Below the pieces are notes generated by a model. The model worked only from the letters and a program-made list of their open reading frames with translations. It was not told the DNA's origin and did no database searches. The position numbers and the translations under genes were made by a program. Positions 1 through 11,773 of a stretch of 64,000 nt of DNA are shown here, one piece after another; the stretch's first letter is position 1, and every line of letters starts with the position of its first letter. The stretch spans positions 62,001-126,000 of the forward strand of contig NAJO01000020.1 in NCBI GenBank assembly GCA_002077065.1, read 5' to 3'. Source of the stretch: Cryoendolithus antarcticus. Its lineage: Eukaryota > Ascomycota > Dothideomycetes > Cladosporiales > Cladosporiaceae.

Positions 1-3000
1 CAGTCTGGAATGTATGAGACAGCCGAGTAGGGCTGCAGATCTGGACTCCGTAGGGGAAGGTAATCGCCTGGTGATAACCTTGTGTCGGGCGAAGGACTGT
101 CAGACTCGTTCATCTGGCGCATAACTGCGTCGATCTCATCGTACGTCGGTTCAGATGCAGGTGGAGACTCCGTCTGTCCGATGCCATTGGGAAACTGGAA
201 TGGTCGCAACGGCTCGGACAGAGACGGCGTGCTATCCATCTCACTGTTCACCTCGTCATGCGCTGCAGAAATAGGTTTGTCGTCTGCGACTGACGAATCG
301 TCACGTATCTCTCCGTCCTCGAGTGTGTCAGAGGAAGCTGTAGGAACGTATGAGACGCCTGCCACAGGCGATGTCCCCTTCAAAGGACTGGAAGGATGGA
401 ACACGAAGGGCTGGGTAAGTGCTGAAATTGAGCTCCTCGGCACGTGTCCACTCTTAGCCCCCAACTTGATCGCCTGCTCCGGCGCCTCGTTCTCCTTGTC
501 TTCTCCACTGGTGTCGTGCAACGAGGATCGCTGTAGCTCAGCTGCGATTGCCTTAGTCGACTGAGCAGTAGGACGATCGTTCGTAGTATCTTCAGGCTGC
601 GCGGCGGGCGAACTGGTCATGCTTGGTGCAGCCACGGGCTGGTCGATGGGACCATTGAAGTCGTCGGGCTCCGCAAACAGCGGAACAGAGTCTCCATCAT
701 CGCCACCTATGGCGCGCTGTCGTTTCGATCGCTCTATGCTGCGACCTATGCGACCTTCTGCATCTTCCACTTCCGATCCCTCCGACGCAGTACTTTGTGG
801 CGATCTTGGTTTAAGGATGGGAATAGCCTTCGATCTTCGCACAGCCTTAATATCATCGGGTATCGCAACCTTGCCAAAAATGCTAGTGTTCTCAGTTGAT
901 GGCGGAGGCTTCGGGTCTGATGTAGCAGAGGTTTTAATATTCGCAAAGCTGAACTCAAACGTCGGCAGCACGTGCAAGTTGGCAGGCGTGAAGGCTGGTG
1001 CTGCAGCGTTGAACGACACGGAAGACTTCTGGCGCGCGTGACCGCCCGAGATAGTCCTCCGAACAGCTGGCTGCGTGCTTGTAAGTTTTGCACTACCTAT
1101 ACTGGCGCTAAAGGAAGCGCCTGGATTGAAGTTAAAGACTGGCGCTTCGACATTGAAGCGAGAGGCGGACTTCTTGTGCGTGCGGACTTCTTGCTTCGGC
1201 GGCTCCGCCCGCGACCTTGTCTCCGCGGAGTCTCGAACGCTGTTAGATTGCTCCTCTGCGTGAGAACTTAGGCCGTTGGTACTCGGTTGGCCGTGGTGCC
1301 GATCACTCGCTCTCGGTTTGAAGTCACGGATATGCTCTGCATGTAGCACCTCTCGTTCGAGGTCTTCGCTGATATTGTGCCGGTGACCCCGTGGCGTGGG
1401 TACCACGATGTCTTCGTTGAACGCGGAGCTACGCACAGCTGACGAGTCATGCTTAACAAGATCCACATCTTCCTCGTCGTCGCCTTCTGGTACTTCAGGC
1501 AGCAGTGGTACCGCAGCCTGGACAGGAGTCTGCCGCTGGGTAAACGGCTTCTGTGCTGGCATCTGAGGTTGAGGTATCTGCACAGACTGCGAATATGCAT
1601 GCTGCCGTCGCCGTTGATCCTCCATTAAGCCTCTCCGGTAGTCGTCAGCACCCGGAGGCACTGCTTGCTGGCCAACTGGTGACCCTGGTCCTCTGCTGTT
1701 GGTCAGTCCACTGCGTAGCGCTGCGAGTTGTGCCGGTGATCCGATCCCGGGTAGTGGTCCTGGTGCGAATGCAGGCTGTGGCGAGAACGCTGTCGGCGAC
1801 GTAAAGCCGGAACGAGTGCGCTGTCCATGCATAAATCCGGGGAAGTCGCCCTGGAATGTCGAGTGTCGATGCATGTGGCCATATGGCCCATTCATTGGCG
1901 AGATTGGACTTGCCATGGACATGGTGTGCGAGTGACCTCGAAGCATACCCGGCCGCCCTATGCTAGGACTTGGGCCGTTCGTCAGCAGTGGCGAGAAAGG
2001 CCGCGAAGGATACTGGCTGGCAGTCTGACGCTGCATGTCCTGTCCCGGTGAAGGCGAGAGCACATCCGCGCCAAGACTCACACCGAGAGCTGCGAGCTTT
2101 GCTTCTGTCAGTCGATCCATGTACTCTGCCCATAGCTTCAACTTCGGTAGTAGTACGCGGAATGCGCCTCTATCGGTCGACTCGGTGTTCAATTCGGCCT
2201 CGTTCGGGAATATAGGCCTCACGTGAGCAAGGCCCTCCGAACTAGTAGCGTCGGGCTCGAGATCAAATCCCCGAGTGCTGTAGCCAGCATCCTCGAAGTC
2301 TCTGAGACGTGCCTCGAATTCTTCGGAGCTGAGCGGCGTTGCGGCGCCATGCGCAGGGTAGTCAATTTGAGGGAGTGATACGATGCATGCTCGCCCACGC
2401 CAGCTGACTCGCTTTCTCGTCCTGAGCGTATCTAAACGTGGTTTGGGCTCACTTGGCGGTGCCTCCGCTTCTTCCTCTGCTGCACGATCTTCCACGGTAG
2501 GCTGGACTTCCGATACCTCATCCGCTTCCTCGATCGCCTCATCGACCGCTGGCGTCTCAGCGTTCGTAGCTGTGTCAAGCGGCGCCTCGGATGCAGCGCG
2601 AGATGGCAGCTGAAACACCTTCTCGTGGAAAGGGCTGAGCGCCTTCGCAAGCCTCTCCTCTGGAGTCAAAGCACCGGTCGCAGGCGGCGTCACAGCCCAT
2701 CGGGAAGCTTGTAAGCCGTCCATACTCTCCCTCTGCTTGTGACGCAGGCTGTCCCAGAACGAATGCTGATCCAATGTCCTGTTCTCCTCCCTCGTCCTGT
2801 GATGACTCGTATCGCTCCGCACACTGAGGTCGTCCTCGGTTGTCGTTGCAGCAGCAGCAGCACCTGCTTCGCCCTCAGATGTGGTCGAGCTTCCACCCCA
2901 CGCTACTTTGCGTGCCGTTGCACTTCGAGGACGATTGACCCAACGCTGGGTTCTCGATCGCGGAGTATGCTCGCTGTCTTCCTCACCCACAGTGCCTATC

Positions 3001-3425
3001 CTCGAGTCTCCTGCGGCCACGTGATCCTGTGCTCCCGAGACTTGACCAACTTTGCTCGGTATTAGATGCTCGAGACTGAAGCTTGGGCCCGGCGAAGAGT
3101 TGATGTAGTCGTCACTATAAGCTTGTTCGGAAACCGCGGTACGTGCTGAACGCGATAGTAATGAAGGCGAGATGTCCCGAGCGTATGGGCTGCCCCAAGC
3201 AGCTGTGTAGTATTCGGATCTGTAGTCTGGCAATTCCGATTGAGAAGAATGAGACACTGCACTTCCAGTTGCAGGTGTATGTGCTGCGGATGGTTTTTTG
3301 GCCTCTGGACTCAAATCGATAGTCGAATGCCTCCCGCTGGGTGGATGCGTTGCGTTGTCCCGGTGGAAAGGGGCTTGGACAGTCCCAGCTCGAGCAGGCC
3401 CTTGTACTTCAGCCCTGCTGCTCAT
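1..3425 (-). CDS. Large conserved ascomycete protein of unknown function (3' end outside window)
   Basis: The minus strand is open without a stop from an ATG at 3425 to the window edge, at least 1,141 codons; the frame is closed upstream by TAA at 3443-3441, which favours this start unless there is an upstream exon. The N-terminal third is polar and disordered. Around residues 245-300 there is a compact stretch (LTPEERLAKALSPFHEKVF), then an RVSWRGRACIVSLP block near residue 370 and a helical block (WAEYMDRLTEAKLAALGVSL) near residue 475. The rest is Gly/Pro/Ser/Met-rich, followed by several FNFNP / SFNAAAPAF / FEFSFANI phenylalanine repeats and a RRSKAIPILKP motif. I remember similar unnamed proteins in other Pezizomycotina but no function. 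The FxF-type repeats and charged linkers suggest a scaffold or nuclear protein; that is a guess. The true C-terminus is missing here. Confidence 0.75.
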   Translation of the reverse strand, partial: MSSRAEVQGPARAGTVQAPFHRDNATHPPSGRHSTIDLSPEAKKPSAAHTPATGSAVSHSSQSELPDYRSEYYTAAWGSPYARDISPSLLSRSARTAVSEQAYSDDYINSSPGPSFSLEHLIPSKVGQVSGAQDHVAAGDSRIGTVGEEDSEHTPRSRTQRWVNRPRSATARKVAWGGSSTTSEGEAGAAAAATTTEDDLSVRSDTSHHRTREENRTLDQHSFWDSLRHKQRESMDGLQASRWAVTPPATGALTPEERLAKALSPFHEKVFQLPSRAASEAPLDTATNAETPAVDEAIEEADEVSEVQPTVEDRAAEEEAEAPPSEPKPRLDTLRTRKRVSWRGRACIVSLPQIDYPAHGAATPLSSEEFEARLRDFEDAGYSTRGFDLEPDATSSEGLAHVRPIFPNEAELNTESTDRGAFRVLLPKLKLWAEYMDRLTEAKLAALGVSLGADVLSPSPGQDMQRQTASQYPSRPFSPLLTNGPSPSIGRPGMLRGHSHTMSMASPISPMNGPYGHMHRHSTFQGDFPGFMHGQRTRSGFTSPTAFSPQPAFAPGPLPGIGSPAQLAALRSGLTNSRGPGSPVGQQAVPPGADDYRRGLMEDQRRRQHAYSQSVQIPQPQMPAQKPFTQRQTPVQAAVPLLPEVPEGDDEEDVDLVKHDSSAVRSSAFNEDIVVPTPRGHRHNISEDLEREVLHAEHIRDFKPRASDRHHGQPSTNGLSSHAEEQSNSVRDSAETRSRAEPPKQEVRTHKKSASRFNVEAPVFNFNPGASFSASIGSAKLTSTQPAVRRTISGGHARQKSSVSFNAAAPAFTPANLHVLPTFEFSFANIKTSATSDPKPPPSTENTSIFGKVAIPDDIKAVRRSKAIPILKPRSPQSTASEGSEVEDAEGRIGRSIERSKRQRAIGGDDGDSVPLFAEPDDFNGPIDQPVAAPSMTSSPAAQPEDTTNDRPTAQSTKAIAAELQRSSLHDTSGEDKENEAPEQAIKLGAKSGHVPRSSISALTQPFVFHPSSPLKGTSPVAGVSYVPTASSDTLEDGEIRDDSSVADDKPISAAHDEVNSEMDSTPSLSEPLRPFQFPNGIGQTESPPASEPTYDEIDAVMRQMNESDSPSPDTRLSPGDYLPLRSPDLQPYSAVSYIPD

Positions 3426-5966
3426 ATGGTTACTTGCTGGTTATTTGCCCTCTTGAAAGCTTCGGCACGCGTCGAGTCGACCTTGTCTATGACTTCAAGA
3501 TGATGCGATCGCTGTTACATCCAACATCGAACAGATAGACAAATGAGATGTACCGAGCAGGTGTGCCGCAACGCGAAGAAAGGAAAGATTATCGCAAGCA
3601 AAGACAACTACGAGGAGATAACATGCTGTACTCAACACCAGCACTGTAAGATGTTACCCTCGTGGATGATGCGCCTGAGTTGGACGCGAGGTTTAGCAGA
3701 CGCGGTAGGTGGCCTGCCAAAGTCATGACCCCGGCGCGCACAGACAAAACAGGGCAGGAAATGACGAGATGAACGCGAAACGGATCTTAGCGCGTCAAGT
3801 GGTCCTTCATGCAAGAAGGGGATCTTCACCTACCTGCCAGCTACAGCGTACGACTGCGTAACAGGAGGAGTCGATGAAAGCTCGCTGGGCTTGCGAGATT
3901 TCCAGACTTCACTTCTCGACACACTGGAATGGAAGGTGCGGTGCTTGTCAGGTGACGAGACAGTGGTGCTGACTATTTAGCCTCTGCGCCTCGGATTCTC
4001 CATCGGCAACAATGGTCATATATCCCAATAGTGCGACGACGTACTCAGCCCAACGTGGTACAGCGTTGTTGGCGCATCATAAAGGTCGCAAGATCCGAAT
4101 CATGTCGAAGATTGACTTGGCTGAGCTGCAGCTTGTCCGAAGGCATAGCATGCCCGGAGACCATGCATCCCAAGCCATCCGCTGAGGCTTCTTGTTGTGT
4201 TGGACCGTTGATAATCCATCACCGACAATATACTACATTCGAACATTACGCATGGGGATGGAGCGAGACAGTGATGTGAACAGCCCCCATCGACCCTTGC
4301 GACGCGGATCGACCGAGGCGAGATCGTCCTCACCCAGATGGGTCGCTCGAGTCGTGAACCAAATACGAACTTGATGACCACGGAGTCAAATGTACAAAGT
4401 ATTAACGCGCAGGCTCTGACCCATCGTCGGGTCGAGGACGTCCTTGTTGTAGAATGATTTAATGTTGCTGACAGATAGTGACATCGGCGACCAGTTGCTG
4501 GACAACATGGAAGAGTATCAGCAGCTGCCCGCTGCAATTGCGCAGCGCTTACTGAGGTTCATGTGCTCGCATACAGCCATCCCCGACGCCGATTCCCGAT
4601 CCTGCGCTCTCTGATGAGCGTAGCCGCACCCCAGGATCCTGACTCTGCTGGCAGAATAGCTGGCAAGCAGTCCAGATTCAGGAGAACACGTGGAGAAGGG
4701 GAACGCTCACGGACAGTTGCGACTGGTGGTGGAACTTCCCAACCACCGCTTGACTGCGCGAGCCACTCAATGGTCTCAGAATGCGCCAATCAAGCTGACG
4801 ACTGGCTCTGTTTCAGCCCTGCTGCATGAGGGATCTAGGGTGCGGCCGTGGGACTCGGTGCCGAAGCTGCCTATTCACCGCAGGTACTGACAGCTAGGTC
4901 TAAAGGTGAGTGGCATCCAATGAGCAATCGATCGCAACGGAGCTTGCTGGCCTGACGAACTGAGAAGCTGACAGCAGATCAATGGCCCAAGCTCCGGATC
5001 GTGATCGACATGCATGAAGATCACCCGGAGTACCATTGTCAAGATTCAGGCGAACTTTACGGAAGAATTATTTGACATCTTCGCCGGGCGTTGCGATGCG
5101 GACTCGCCTAGCTAATCCGATGTGCAGCTCTCAAGTACGTTGAGTCATTGGCTACAGCTTGCGCGCTGGCATTCTTCAGGCAGCCACGTGGAAAGCTCAA
5201 CTAGTACGGTGAAGGCTGTTACCAAGGGAAGTCCAAGCCACTACAAGCATTTCGAGGCATGTTTAGCGAACCCCGCAAAGTATATGCTGTGGCATCATGT
5301 CGTATTAAATGCCAAGCCTCGACACCAAAGCTGTCGAAAGCCTACCCAAGCGCTCATCACGCTCTCGCACTCACGCCCGCGGAGCATGCCGGTTTCTCGA
5401 ACACTTTTTGCAACGATGGAAAGCATCTAGCGGGTATCAGTAGCGCGCGCGGTCCGGCGCCGTATTCACCAATGTGCTCTCGTCGGAACCAGCGCTTGTG
5501 CGAGAGCCAGTCGTGATACTGGCCGGCCAAGACGAGCCTGCAGCTCCTGTCTGCATGGTGGCTTTCGGCGTACTTCGTGGTTCCTGCGTGCCAAGCCGAC
5601 AGCGCCGCCGTCCAGCAAATGCCCGCGCGAAGCTATGAACTCAAATCCCACGCGGCTACCGTAGAAGCCAGAGCTCTGGCTGCTGTGCGCCAGGGCGAGG
5701 TCGTCCGGATCAGCTGATGAGCTTGCGTCAAGGCCAACAATGTCTCACACAGCCAGCCACACGACATCTTGTCGCCTAGCAGGGCCGGACATTGGACGAC
5801 TGATACAGGTGCACTGTCCACGGGAGGCATGACAGGCTTGGTGTACTTGTGATAGATTTGGACAGCGATGCGCATTCTGGAGAATAAGTAGATCCCGCCT
5901 TCCTTGCGTCGAATTCTCTTCACTCCGTCTCTTACTCTCCTCACGTTCCCAATCCAGAGGTTGATA
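3426..5966. other. Intergenic interval, no supported gene
   Basis: About 2.5 kb between the divergent large minus-strand gene and the plus-strand gene at 5967. Only short ORFs occur (longest 145 codons, 4537-4100 minus), with no recognisable domain, no conserved-looking block and no splice-joined frame I could build. The first part must contain the promoter and 5' UTR of the minus-strand gene and the last part that of the plus-strand gene. Confidence 0.5.
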
Positions 5967-7164
5967 ATGGCACCCTCCGTCACCGGCACCACCTTGGCAT
6001 CACGGCCACAGAACCGACACTCCCATCATCCACACGTCAAGCTGCAGAACGGCGCAAAGACTGGACAGCAGAACACTAGCTCTCGACTCGACTTTGACTT
6101 CCTCGCTCGCAAAGCTGATTTCCCTGCCGCGGGAGCTCCTACAATCGATCGCCAGGGCTATTTCCTCGCCTCTAGCAAGACCACAGCATCGGATGGCACT
6201 GATCTCGAAAAGAAGGCGGTCGTCTACTTCGAGGACGTTCGAGCGGCAAATGGAGATGTGGATGGCAACACGATTAACGATGGCGTGTATTCACAGGAGC
6301 CGATGAGGAACGATATCCACTACGTGGAGCTATTCAAAGACGAGCCATGGGAGGGTATCGAGTCCGGGGGTAGATCAATCCACATCCGCACCATGTTGTA
6401 AGCGATGTGCTAACAAGTTGCAGGCGGCAATCGCAAGCAAAGTCCGAGTGGTAAGAGCTACTTCCACTGGACGATCCTCTCCAACAGATCTGCCGAGATG
6501 TTCAAGCCACGCGAACCGGTTGGCATTGCCGTTGACCAGGATAGGTCATATCGCGTCTACAAAGCCACGGGCACGCAGTCGCTTTTCACAAGGACAGACG
6601 GTTACGGAAACAACTGGGTCTTCTGGCCGGACTACTATTGCGTAGATGAGAACAACTTGCCAGGATACCCTGATGATGTTTATCTCTGTCTGACGTATAA
6701 GAATAGCGATAGTCAGGCACTGGGTCGCGGGGTGGGATACTATAAGAGGGGCGAGGACGCTGATAAAGGCGCGGACCCTAATAACTTCGAGTGGGTCGAA
6801 GGGCCAGGCACCGTTCTCGATACCACTCGAGGCGATGCATGGGCCTCGAAAATGCTCGATCAGTCAGGTCGGTCGCACCTTTTTCTGCCTGGGGAACCAC
6901 TTGCTGACCCTTACACTAGTGCTCGACAACTTCGAATGCTGCATTGCGGGCAATGCGAGTGGCACCCGGAAGAACACCCTGGTGGGCGAAGCCACGCGGG
7001 GCGTCCACGAAGGACTCTATGTCTACAAGGACACACCACCGGCTTCCCGGCAGCCTAATGCGACGCTGCAGGATGGGACAGATCCTGAGCTGCAGTATTA
7101 CCTGTACGCCGACTACTGGTGCGCTCCGACTGAGCGTGAGATTGACGGAGGCCCATTCTCCTGA
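5967..7164 (+). CDS. Unrecognised three-exon gene, about 363 residues
   Basis: Three exons join cleanly: 5967-6369, 6424-6867 and 6920-7164. Intron 1 (54 nt) has a GCTAACAAG branch and TTGCAG acceptor; intron 2 (52 nt) ends ACACTAG. Both phases fit and remove the stops that split the raw frames. The start is ATG 5967; an in-frame ATG at 5904 would add 21 residues. The product has no obvious signal peptide or membrane segment. It is rich in aromatic residues and glycine (NNWVFWPDYYCVDE, DVYLCLTYKNSD, QYYLYADYWCAP), a texture like beta-strand repeats. I do not recognise the family. After the stop a different frame continues for 23 codons (HLESGDGRLIEQSFKV...), so the real 3' end might include another exon or there may be a frameshift near 7160. 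It is convergent with the P450. Confidence 0.65.
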
Positions 7165-7613
7165 GTACACTTGGAGAGTGGCGATGGCAGACTGATTGAG
7201 CAGTCGTTCAAGGTGACTCAATACGCCTGGCCGATTGCTTAATCCCAAACGGCCTCCACAGTATGACGAACTCATGAGTCAAGTATTCATTTTCACACAA
7301 TACCGCAACTCCTTCCGTTTCGAAGGCGCACTTCATTCGTGTGCCAAAGAGAAACGGCCCATCTCTACAATGACCGCGAGCTGCGAATCGTAGATTTTCC
7401 ACTCTCCCGTCGGCTCGTTGTGCGGAATGAATGCTGATATTGTGACTGGCAGCAGCATTGGCCTGGTCGGTTAGGTTTAGGAGCAAGTTCATGTGAAGAT
7501 CCATGTCCACTGCAACTGCCGTCGCGTCATTGAGCCGGTGTTCCAGACCACCGTTCCGCATTCTCTTGTCACCTTACCGTTTTCACAAGCTCGCTGTCGG
7601 CATAACATTGAAT
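7165..7613. other. Convergent intergenic interval
   Basis: Shared 3' region of two converging genes. One 117-codon minus-strand ORF (7561-7208) has no recognisable content. A short plus-strand open stretch to about 7242 may be a lost or unspliced tail of the upstream gene. Confidence 0.4.
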
Positions 7614-9222
7614 TCATGCTTTCCGTCTCCGCACCCTGATCACCACATCCCTCGGCGGCGCACTATGATCACTAATACCATACCCTTTCGGTCTCTCCCC
7701 CAAACCCGCAATCTCATAATCCCTCGCAATAACAGCAAGCATCACGGTCAACATACGCGCCACGAAGAACCTGCCTGGACAACCATGCCTCCCATACCCG
7801 AAAGGCAGATAATCCGTCCCAATGGACACCAACTTCCTTGCCTTTTCTCGCCCATCTATCCCAGCAAAGTGGAATGGTCGGGACTCCTCTGGGGCTTCGT
7901 AGAGATCGGAATCCATGTGTATGCCCTCAGCTGAGAGACCGATGTAGATTCCTTTCGGGATGTGAGTACCGTCTGGTAGTGTGAGGTCTTCCTTTGCTAC
8001 GACACGACGCAGCACGGCTTTGCGTGTTGTTTGATTTAGCCGCTGGGATTCGCGGATTGCGCTGTCGGCTAATTCGAGACGGAGAATATTCGCGCGGGTC
8101 CAGATTTCTGGAGGGCCGCGGAGGGCTTGTTCGGCTTCGTTGCGAAGGGCGGCAAGGATCTCAGCGTGGTTGCGGGAGGACAGGATGTCGAGGAGGGTGT
8201 TTGCGATGGCGAACGTCGAAGTGTGTAGAGGTGCGAACTCTGCTGATGCCAGCTGACCAGCAAGCGAATCGGCCATCATCTCGTCGTCAGGATGTTTGCC
8301 TCTGTCTGCCACTGCAAGCCAGTGCGCTAAGCTATTCTCGTCTCGCGACGGCTTCTCCGACTTTGTCTGTCTAATTAGTTGTCGCGCGTACGGTAAGAGG
8401 TAGCCATCTACCAGCCTGCTGAACCGCAAATGTACCGGCCAGGCTGACATGCGACCAAATACTGGGTGTGAAATCTCGGGGACTAGAAAGCGGATCAAGA
8501 TACCCTGCGTTGCAAACGAGTTGACGTAGGTGCGTAGCGCGTCCAGAAAACCAGCGTCTCTGCAAGGCGGTCTCCCAAGGAATGCTCAATTCGCAGCTCG
8601 CGCCACAATGACCCAAATCGTCTCGTACAGGTTCACTGCCGTCCATTCTTCCTCGGCGTTGCCCCAGACGTCGTTCAACGCAGTGACTGTCTCGTCGTTC
8701 ACCTGTGCATACAGGGTCTGCAGACGCACGATCATGGCTGTGCGTGCTGTGTTGGCATCGAGTGTGTCTCGGTGGAGCCTAGGATGCGAAAACGTGTGCT
8801 TTGAAAGGAAGTAAAGCTGACCCTCCCGTGCGCTCAGCCTATCTTCGGGCTGACCGTCCATCCACTGAGCGAACTCCGGAGGCACGATCACGTTTGGTAT
8901 GAAGTTGTTGAAGTTCGGCACCGCAAAGGGTAGGCCTTGCTCATTGTATTGCGATCTCATGAGCTACAGTCACTTGCCCAGACTGCTCAACGTTGCGACA
9001 GACCTTGAAGTAGCCTTCTGCTAACATAGTTTTGCCTTGCCATAGCTCCTTGATGTGCGCAAGTCGGCGTGACACCGAGCTCTTCCCAGCACCAGTCCAT
9101 ACGAGGTCTCCCGGGAGTTGTCCGCTCGATGTCCGCCATCGTATCACACACCAGCACGCAACGAACACGTAGGGAGAGAGGGCAAGCGCGTAAGACAGGC
9201 TCATAGCAGCCAGTGTAGTCAT
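7614..9222 (-). pseudogene. Cytochrome P450 monooxygenase with an in-frame stop
   Basis: Exon 1 (9222-9004) encodes a membrane anchor (SLSYALALSPYVFVACWCV) and the segment up to MLAEGYFK. A 64-nt phase-0 intron (9003-8940) leads to QGLPFAVPNF and an open frame to 7614. The frame contains the K-helix ESQR, an RPF PERF-like element and the heme-cysteine loop FGYGRHGCPGRFF, so this is a class II microsomal P450; the N-terminal third resembles fungal CYP503/ent-kaurene-oxidase-like sequences (recalled, not searched). At 8588-8586 a TGA interrupts a conserved helix: VARAAN-stop-AFLGRPPCRDAGFL, in the position where relatives have Arg; CGA to TGA is one C-to-T change. Translation would give a heme-less fragment. 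A cryptic 69-nt in-frame intron could skip the stop but would delete the conserved helix. A sequencing error is the other possibility. Substrate cannot be inferred; there are no cluster neighbours. Confidence 0.7.
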
Positions 9223-10205
9223 GACAAGTGGTCGGACACGAGGAATTGCTGAAGAAAGAGGAATACGAACACTTTGAGAGCCTTACCACTCCGGATCATG
9301 TGGCGAACAATAGAACACCATCAAGCCGAAATCCTCTCTGCAAACACGCTACCGATGGCGATGTAGCATTGCCCAACAGGTGATCCAACACCTGCGATCA
9401 AGGATGAGCCGCGACCAAATATTGCTTTGTACAAGTGAGGAGCAGGGGCGAAGTGTCGTCTAGACGCGATCAGCCGCGTTATACATTGCTTGCGTATAGT
9501 AGCGTCGTCACATAGACCATCCAAGAAGCGAATCTGCCATTGGCTGTCTCGATGTTCTGCAGCTCCATGGCTGTCGTCGCGTCCTTGCATCGATCCTACA
9601 GTAGGATTGCGGTGAAAATCCTTCGCAGCATAGCTTGCGGTAGGTAGGATTCTGGGACTCGAGCAACTGATTCACGGCTGCCGCTGGTGACTAATGTCCC
9701 GGGAATAAAAGCTGTCGAGCAAGCAATAACGCCGACTTTACATTGTCGACAGTGACGATGTGGAAGACGATCCATGGGCAGCATGGCCCGGGGCAGAGGT
9801 GGACCCAGGTGAAATGGCTCATCACCAGTGGTGATGTACGGTTGGAGCACGACCTACGGCCCTTCTGACAAGACTAAGAGATGGATTGTGACATCGGTAA
9901 GAATCCTCATGACTCCCTATGACTATAGTCTACACGAAATTGTTGTCTCGACTCGAATGTCTGATCGAGTCGCATGGTCCTGCCAAGCACACGGCGGAAG
10001 CTAGTGGGACGAGCCTTCCTAATGACGTCCATCCAGCTGGAAGGCACGGAGGAACTTGTCACCGAAGAACCGAGGAGTGTGTACCTTACATATTGGAAGC
10101 TTGAGCAATGTCCTGCGCGTGCATTCGTGATACCACGTCGTACAAGATCACCCATAAGATCCGCGAATTGCTGTTGACTGGTCGCTGTGTCCAGTGACCG
10201 CGATC
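9223..10205. other. Divergent promoter interval between P450 and RXT2
   Basis: About 980 nt with only short unconvincing ORFs (84-100 codons). It must carry the promoters of the two divergent genes. No motif stands out by eye. Confidence 0.4.
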
Positions 10206-11773
10206 ATGGCCGCTCAGCAGATCCAGATCGCGGAGACGATACGCGCCATGAAGCTTGCGTTCAAACGGAGACCGGATGGTAGGGCCTTGCCATTCGAGAT
10301 GATAGAACAAAGCTGATGCGTCCAGACGCCGAGGACAGCGATGATCTGGCAACCTACACAAACCGAGGGAATAAGCTCAAGCGGCGAGCTCAATTCGTAC
10401 GAGAAGGCCGTCTCGACAACACTGGCCGACTTGCCTACCGCAAGACGATCAATCATGCTGGCTACACGCGTCAGATCATTGCGAGCAAGCCTCCGCTACT
10501 GGATGATGACGGCGAGCTGCATTCACCTGGCTCGTCGGACGATGAGCACGAGCGACATCTGGAACCAGCTGAGGAGGATCCCTTCGGGCAGGTGCGGCTG
10601 GAGCAGTTGCTTAGGCCTATGACAGCGGCGCACGAGCTTGCAGAACATCCTGGACTGTGTGCTGCATACAAGAGCTCGGCGTTGACGCAGATGACTGAGG
10701 ACGCGGCGGAAACGCTAAGGAGGGAAAGAGAGTATCTGCTAAGCGCGAAGCAGTTGCTGCGACGCTTCCGAGGCGAGCCAGACTGGGTGCCTTGCGGAAC
10801 GTTCGAAGGTGAGCACGATGAGATGCTCCTACACGAACAGACTATGCAGAGTATGGACATCAGCGAAGATAGTGCCGCAAACGCGTCTGGCCCACGAAGT
10901 GTGCTGGCCGAGAGCAACGGCGAGTCTGGTCCCGATGTCGCGATGGATGATCATACTATACCCGGCGCGGCTGAGCTAAGCAATGGCGTCCACGCTATAG
11001 ACATGGCGCAGTCAGACAAGGATGCAAACGGAGATGACGCGACAGTGGACGTGAAGGACATAGTAGTGGTGCCCATGCCGGGCGGCGATACTCCCAGTAG
11101 GCAAGTCGAGGACAATGCAATCGTGGAGAATGGCACAGTCACCAGCGAAGCTGTTGAAGATGGCTCTCTACTGGCAGTCTCCAATCCTACGCTGGACTCA
11201 CTCCGGAGGTCCACTGATCGCGCAGATAGCGAGAACGGATCGCACTCAGGCTCAGGAAAGACACACGGCATGACGACACGAGCAAGAGCTCGCTCTCCTG
11301 ATCTCACCCCGTCTCCATCGCCGACGCCAAGCGACTCTGCATCCGCGATTCCAGCGATACACCCCTGGTTCATCGCACCAGCCTCCAGCATACCGGACAG
11401 AGACCTCGGCCTACCCGCGAACGAAGCAGCAGAGACGCGCAAGATCCTTCTGCTGTACTGCCAGAAGCAAGAGCAAGTCATAAGATCACTAGAGACAATC
11501 TACTTCGGCTTGCAGAAAGCAGAGCGCCTGCGATTGTACGTGTATCGATCGGCCAAAGCCAGTGGACATGTGTTGGATGATGGGAAGGGCAATTGGAAGA
11601 CCGAAATGAGCGATGGTGAGGACTGGTATGACCCCGATGAGTGGAATCTGGCGGCTTGGGAGCTGAAGGATGGCGTACTGGAGAAGGGCAAGGATGAGGT
11701 GGAGGATCCTGCTGAGGAGGAAGGACGGAGAGGTGGGCGACGAAGGAGAGTGGCAGGCGCGAAAGCTGGCTGA
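10206..11773 (+). CDS. RXT2: Rxt2-like subunit of the Rpd3L histone deacetylase complex
   Basis: Exon 1 (10206-10278) encodes MAAQQIQIAETIRAMKLAFK; a 47-nt intron (10279-10325, branch GCTGATG) leads to exon 2 (10326-11773), giving 506 residues. The joined N-terminus carries the RXT2_N signature: TNRGNKLKRRAQFVREG, then INHAGYTRQIIASKPPLLD, the FGQVRLEQLLRPMTAAHEL block and the closing DWVPCGTF. In yeast Rxt2 is a core subunit of the large Rpd3 complex, which deacetylates promoter histones and represses transcription. Residues 180-370 are low-complexity and acidic/Ser/Pro-rich; the C-terminal part regains order (YCQKQEQVIRSLETIYFGLQ, EMSDGEDWYDPDEWNL) and ends in an Arg-rich tail that is probably a nuclear localisation signal. 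Family assignment is firm; the complex membership is inferred from homology. Confidence 0.88.

Noticed and set aside
4100..4537. 145-codon minus-strand ORF in the first long interval
   Set aside because: Composition is erratic and no motif is visible; nothing supports coding.
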